Shown here: positions 62,255 to 64,000 of the stretch, piece by piece | How positions within the stretch are numbered: the first letter of the stretch is position 1 | Layout of the letters: each line of letters begins with the position of its first letter | NCBI GenBank assembly: GCA_016125075.1 | Contig: WGMO01000003.1 | Coordinates: forward strand, 151,090 to 215,089 | Direction of reading: 5' to 3' | Source of the DNA: Terrimonas sp. | GTDB taxonomy: Bacteria; Bacteroidota; Bacteroidia; Chitinophagales; Chitinophagaceae | DNA length: 64,000 bases | Translations under genes and position numbers: made by a program | Notes under the pieces: model-generated | Database searches by the model: none | Told to the model about the DNA's origin: nothing | The model's input: the letters and a program-made list of their open reading frames with translations, nothing else

Positions 62255-63841
62255 ATGCGACAGCTTTTTTCTTTTCTGCTTTTATTCGTGTTCATTTCAT
62301 TGTCCGCCCAAACTGAAAAATTGGATGTCACGGCGATGGATAAGATCAAAAAGGAAGGCCTGGACCATTCCAAAGTGATGGATATCGCCTTTCATCTTAC
62401 GGATATGAGCGGCCCCCGGTTAACAGCCTCTCCCGGGTTCATGCGGGCTGCTAATTGGGCAAAAGAAGAACTGGAAAAGATGGGTCTAAAAAATGCAAAA
62501 CTGGAACCCTGGGGAGATTTTGGGAAAGGCTGGGAACAAAAGAAATGTTATGTGGCCATGACCGCTCCTTATTATTTCCCAATTATTGCCCAGCCCCTTG
62601 CCTGGACCGGTAGTACACCGGGGGAAAATGAGATAAAAGGGGAGATCGTGTTGGTCAAAGCGGCAGATACAACTGAATTATTGCAATATGCCGGAAAACT
62701 TAAAGGAAAGATCGTGATGCAATGGAGTGATGCAGCGCTGGAGCCCTCTTTTGAACCCGATGGCAGCCGTTTTGATGAAGCTGCACTGGAAAAGATGGCG
62801 AATGCAGCCGGGCCCAGTGATGAACCCCGCGGTCAAAACAGGCAAAATGCCAATTCTGCGGAACAACAGGCAAGAATGAACCGGTTTCTGTTGCTAAGAC
62901 GCATGCGGGAACTCCTGGCCAATGAAAAACCAGGACTTATTTTACAAATGAGTGCCAGGGGAAATGACGGTACTATATTTGTCAGCAGCGGAGGTTCCTA
63001 TGTGAAAGATGCCCCGGAAGCGCCTGCAAGTGTAATGCTGTCGAGTGACGATTATCTCCGCATTCAAAGATTGATTGAGGCAGGTGAAAAGGTAATGTTG
63101 GAAGCCAATGTTAAGACCCGTTTTTATGATCAGGACATCAGGGGTTATAATGTAATTGCGGAAATTCCCGGAACAGACCCCCTTTTAAAAGATGAAATCG
63201 TCATGTTGGGAGGACACCTGGATAGCTGGCATGCCAGTACCGGGGCCACCGATAATGCTGCCGGATGTTCGGTAATGATGGAGGCCGTCAGGATACTATT
63301 GGTATCGGGACTTAAACCCAGGAGAACAATAAGGATCGCTTTGTGGAGTGGGGAGGAACAGGGTCTTTTCGGATCAAGGAATTATGTAAAAAATCATTTT
63401 GCCGACCCTTCCACCATGGAATTGAAACCGGAACATAAAAAAATTTCTGCCTATTATAACCTCGACAATGGTACCGGGAAAATCAGGGGTGTATACCTGC
63501 AGGGCAACAAAGATGTAAAGCCCATTTTTGCCGCCTGGCTTGAACCCTTTGCTACCATGGGTGCCAATACCCTGACGCTGAACAATACGGGCGGAACAGA
63601 CCACCTGTCATTTGATGCCGTGGGCATACCCGGTTTCCAGTTCATACAGGACCCGATAGAATATAATACCCGGACGCACCATACCAATATGGACAGCTAT
63701 GATCACCTGGTGGCCGATGACTTAAAACAGGCTTCAGTTATCGTGGCTGGATTTGTATACAATACGGCGCAACGTCAGGCAAAGATTCCCAGGAAGGAAT
63801 TACCAAAGCCCAGGGGTGCCAACCAGCAAAGAGGTTTTTAA
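62255..63841 (+). CDS. M28-family zinc aminopeptidase/carboxypeptidase, exported (copy 2)
   Basis: The 528-residue protein (ATG 62255; the ORF track starts at a TTG 14 codons earlier) has signal peptide LFSFLLLFVFISLSAQ. The zinc site motifs are GGHLDSWHASTGATDNAAG, LWSGEEQGLFGS, YYNLDNGTG and THHTNMDSYDHL. It is a close paralog of the peptidase at 27352-28911; the whole C-terminal halves align. Extra residues rich in Asn/Gln (GQNRQNANSAEQQ) near 205 mark a flexible insert in the apical domain. A hairpin follows the stop. Confidence 0.93.
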   Translation: MRQLFSFLLLFVFISLSAQTEKLDVTAMDKIKKEGLDHSKVMDIAFHLTDMSGPRLTASPGFMRAANWAKEELEKMGLKNAKLEPWGDFGKGWEQKKCYVAMTAPYYFPIIAQPLAWTGSTPGENEIKGEIVLVKAADTTELLQYAGKLKGKIVMQWSDAALEPSFEPDGSRFDEAALEKMANAAGPSDEPRGQNRQNANSAEQQARMNRFLLLRRMRELLANEKPGLILQMSARGNDGTIFVSSGGSYVKDAPEAPASVMLSSDDYLRIQRLIEAGEKVMLEANVKTRFYDQDIRGYNVIAEIPGTDPLLKDEIVMLGGHLDSWHASTGATDNAAGCSVMMEAVRILLVSGLKPRRTIRIALWSGEEQGLFGSRNYVKNHFADPSTMELKPEHKKISAYYNLDNGTGKIRGVYLQGNKDVKPIFAAWLEPFATMGANTLTLNNTGGTDHLSFDAVGIPGFQFIQDPIEYNTRTHHTNMDSYDHLVADDLKQASVIVAGFVYNTAQRQAKIPRKELPKPRGANQQRGF

Positions 63842-63860
63842 GGATAAAACAATTCAGGCA

Positions 63861-63894
63861 GAAGAGGCTGTCCAAAAAGGGGCAGCCTCTTTCA
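63861..63894 (+). terminator. Terminator of M28 peptidase copy 2
   Basis: AAGAGGCTG (63862-63870) pairs with CAGCCTCTT (63883-63891), extended inward by TCC/GGG. Only a short T-rich tail (TTTCAGTTTTC) follows, so it is a moderate terminator. Confidence 0.65.
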
Positions 63895-64000
63895 GTTTTC
63901 AGGGTTGGTTTATTCACAATTGAACTGTATAAAAAGCGGTTGCAAAATGTTTATCAGTTTTTGAATTTTGCTGTATAAATTTTTTGTATGGCCAAGCCCC
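63895..64000. other. Right end of window, no gene seen
   Basis: These last 106 bases are AT-rich intergenic sequence after the terminator. No ORF, promoter match or repeat was seen, and whatever follows lies beyond the window. Confidence 0.5.

Overview
The window looks like a chromosomal segment of a Bacteroidota bacterium, most likely the family Chitinophagaceae or a relative. The evidence is a SusC/SusD pair, several type IX secretion (T9SS) cargo proteins with type A or type B sorting tails, OstA/LptD/MCE envelope genes in the arrangement usual for this phylum, and many genes preceded by the Bacteroidota -7 element TAnnTTTG with no strong Shine-Dalgarno sequence. The family-level placement is inference from protein style, not from a marker gene. 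No plasmid, phage, insertion sequence, CRISPR array or rRNA was seen; one tRNA (Arg, anticodon TCT) is present.

Layout. 0-4.4 kb: the tail of a large surface protein, ychF, a triple-rhodanese protein and a SpmA-SpmB fusion. 4.4-10.8 kb: a SusC-SusD-DUF4397 uptake operon behind a DeoR/GlpR-type regulator. 10.9-20.4 kb: a cell-envelope block in which amidase, MCE and OstA-like genes run one way and lptD runs the other; lptD abuts a plsC-type acyltransferase, followed by GNAT and ung genes and then tRNA-Arg. 20.6-26.2 kb: hutH and hutU (histidine to imidazolonepropionate), a duplicated-domain lipoprotein and a lone receiver protein. 26.4-34.9 kb: mostly exported enzymes (intradiol dioxygenase-like, M28 peptidase, flavin monooxygenase-like, M24 peptidase, DUF2264) and lipoproteins. 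35-49.4 kb: T9SS cargo (a SUEL-type lectin protein and two type B proteins), a DsrE-like protein, SnoaL-like genes including a fragment, a SF1 helicase, an RRM RNA-binding protein, a frameshifted DUF1415 gene, a DinB-like protein and an OmpA/PD40 protein. 49.7-57 kb: a MurC-like ligase, hutI, a cation/proton antiporter, ftcD and hutG. 57-64 kb: an ABC-F ATPase, a DUF3347 protein with a TonB-dependent receptor, and a second M28 peptidase.

How the genes work together. The window encodes a complete histidine-to-glutamate route split over two loci about 26 kb apart. It has two alternative exits from formimidoylglutamate: FtcD to formimino/methenyl-THF, and HutG to formamide. The envelope block supplies LPS transport and lipid or peptidoglycan handling. 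The SusCD operon and the DUF3347-receptor pair are TonB-dependent uptake systems of unknown ligand.

The most useful anomalies are a one-base frameshift in a homopolymer of the DUF1415 gene, a SnoaL-like gene remnant without its N-terminal part, a MurC-like ligase with an altered P-loop three bases upstream of hutI, and a probable operator overlapping the promoter of the DeoR-type regulator. I did not find a clearly unprecedented multi-gene system; the candidates are ranked in the findings.
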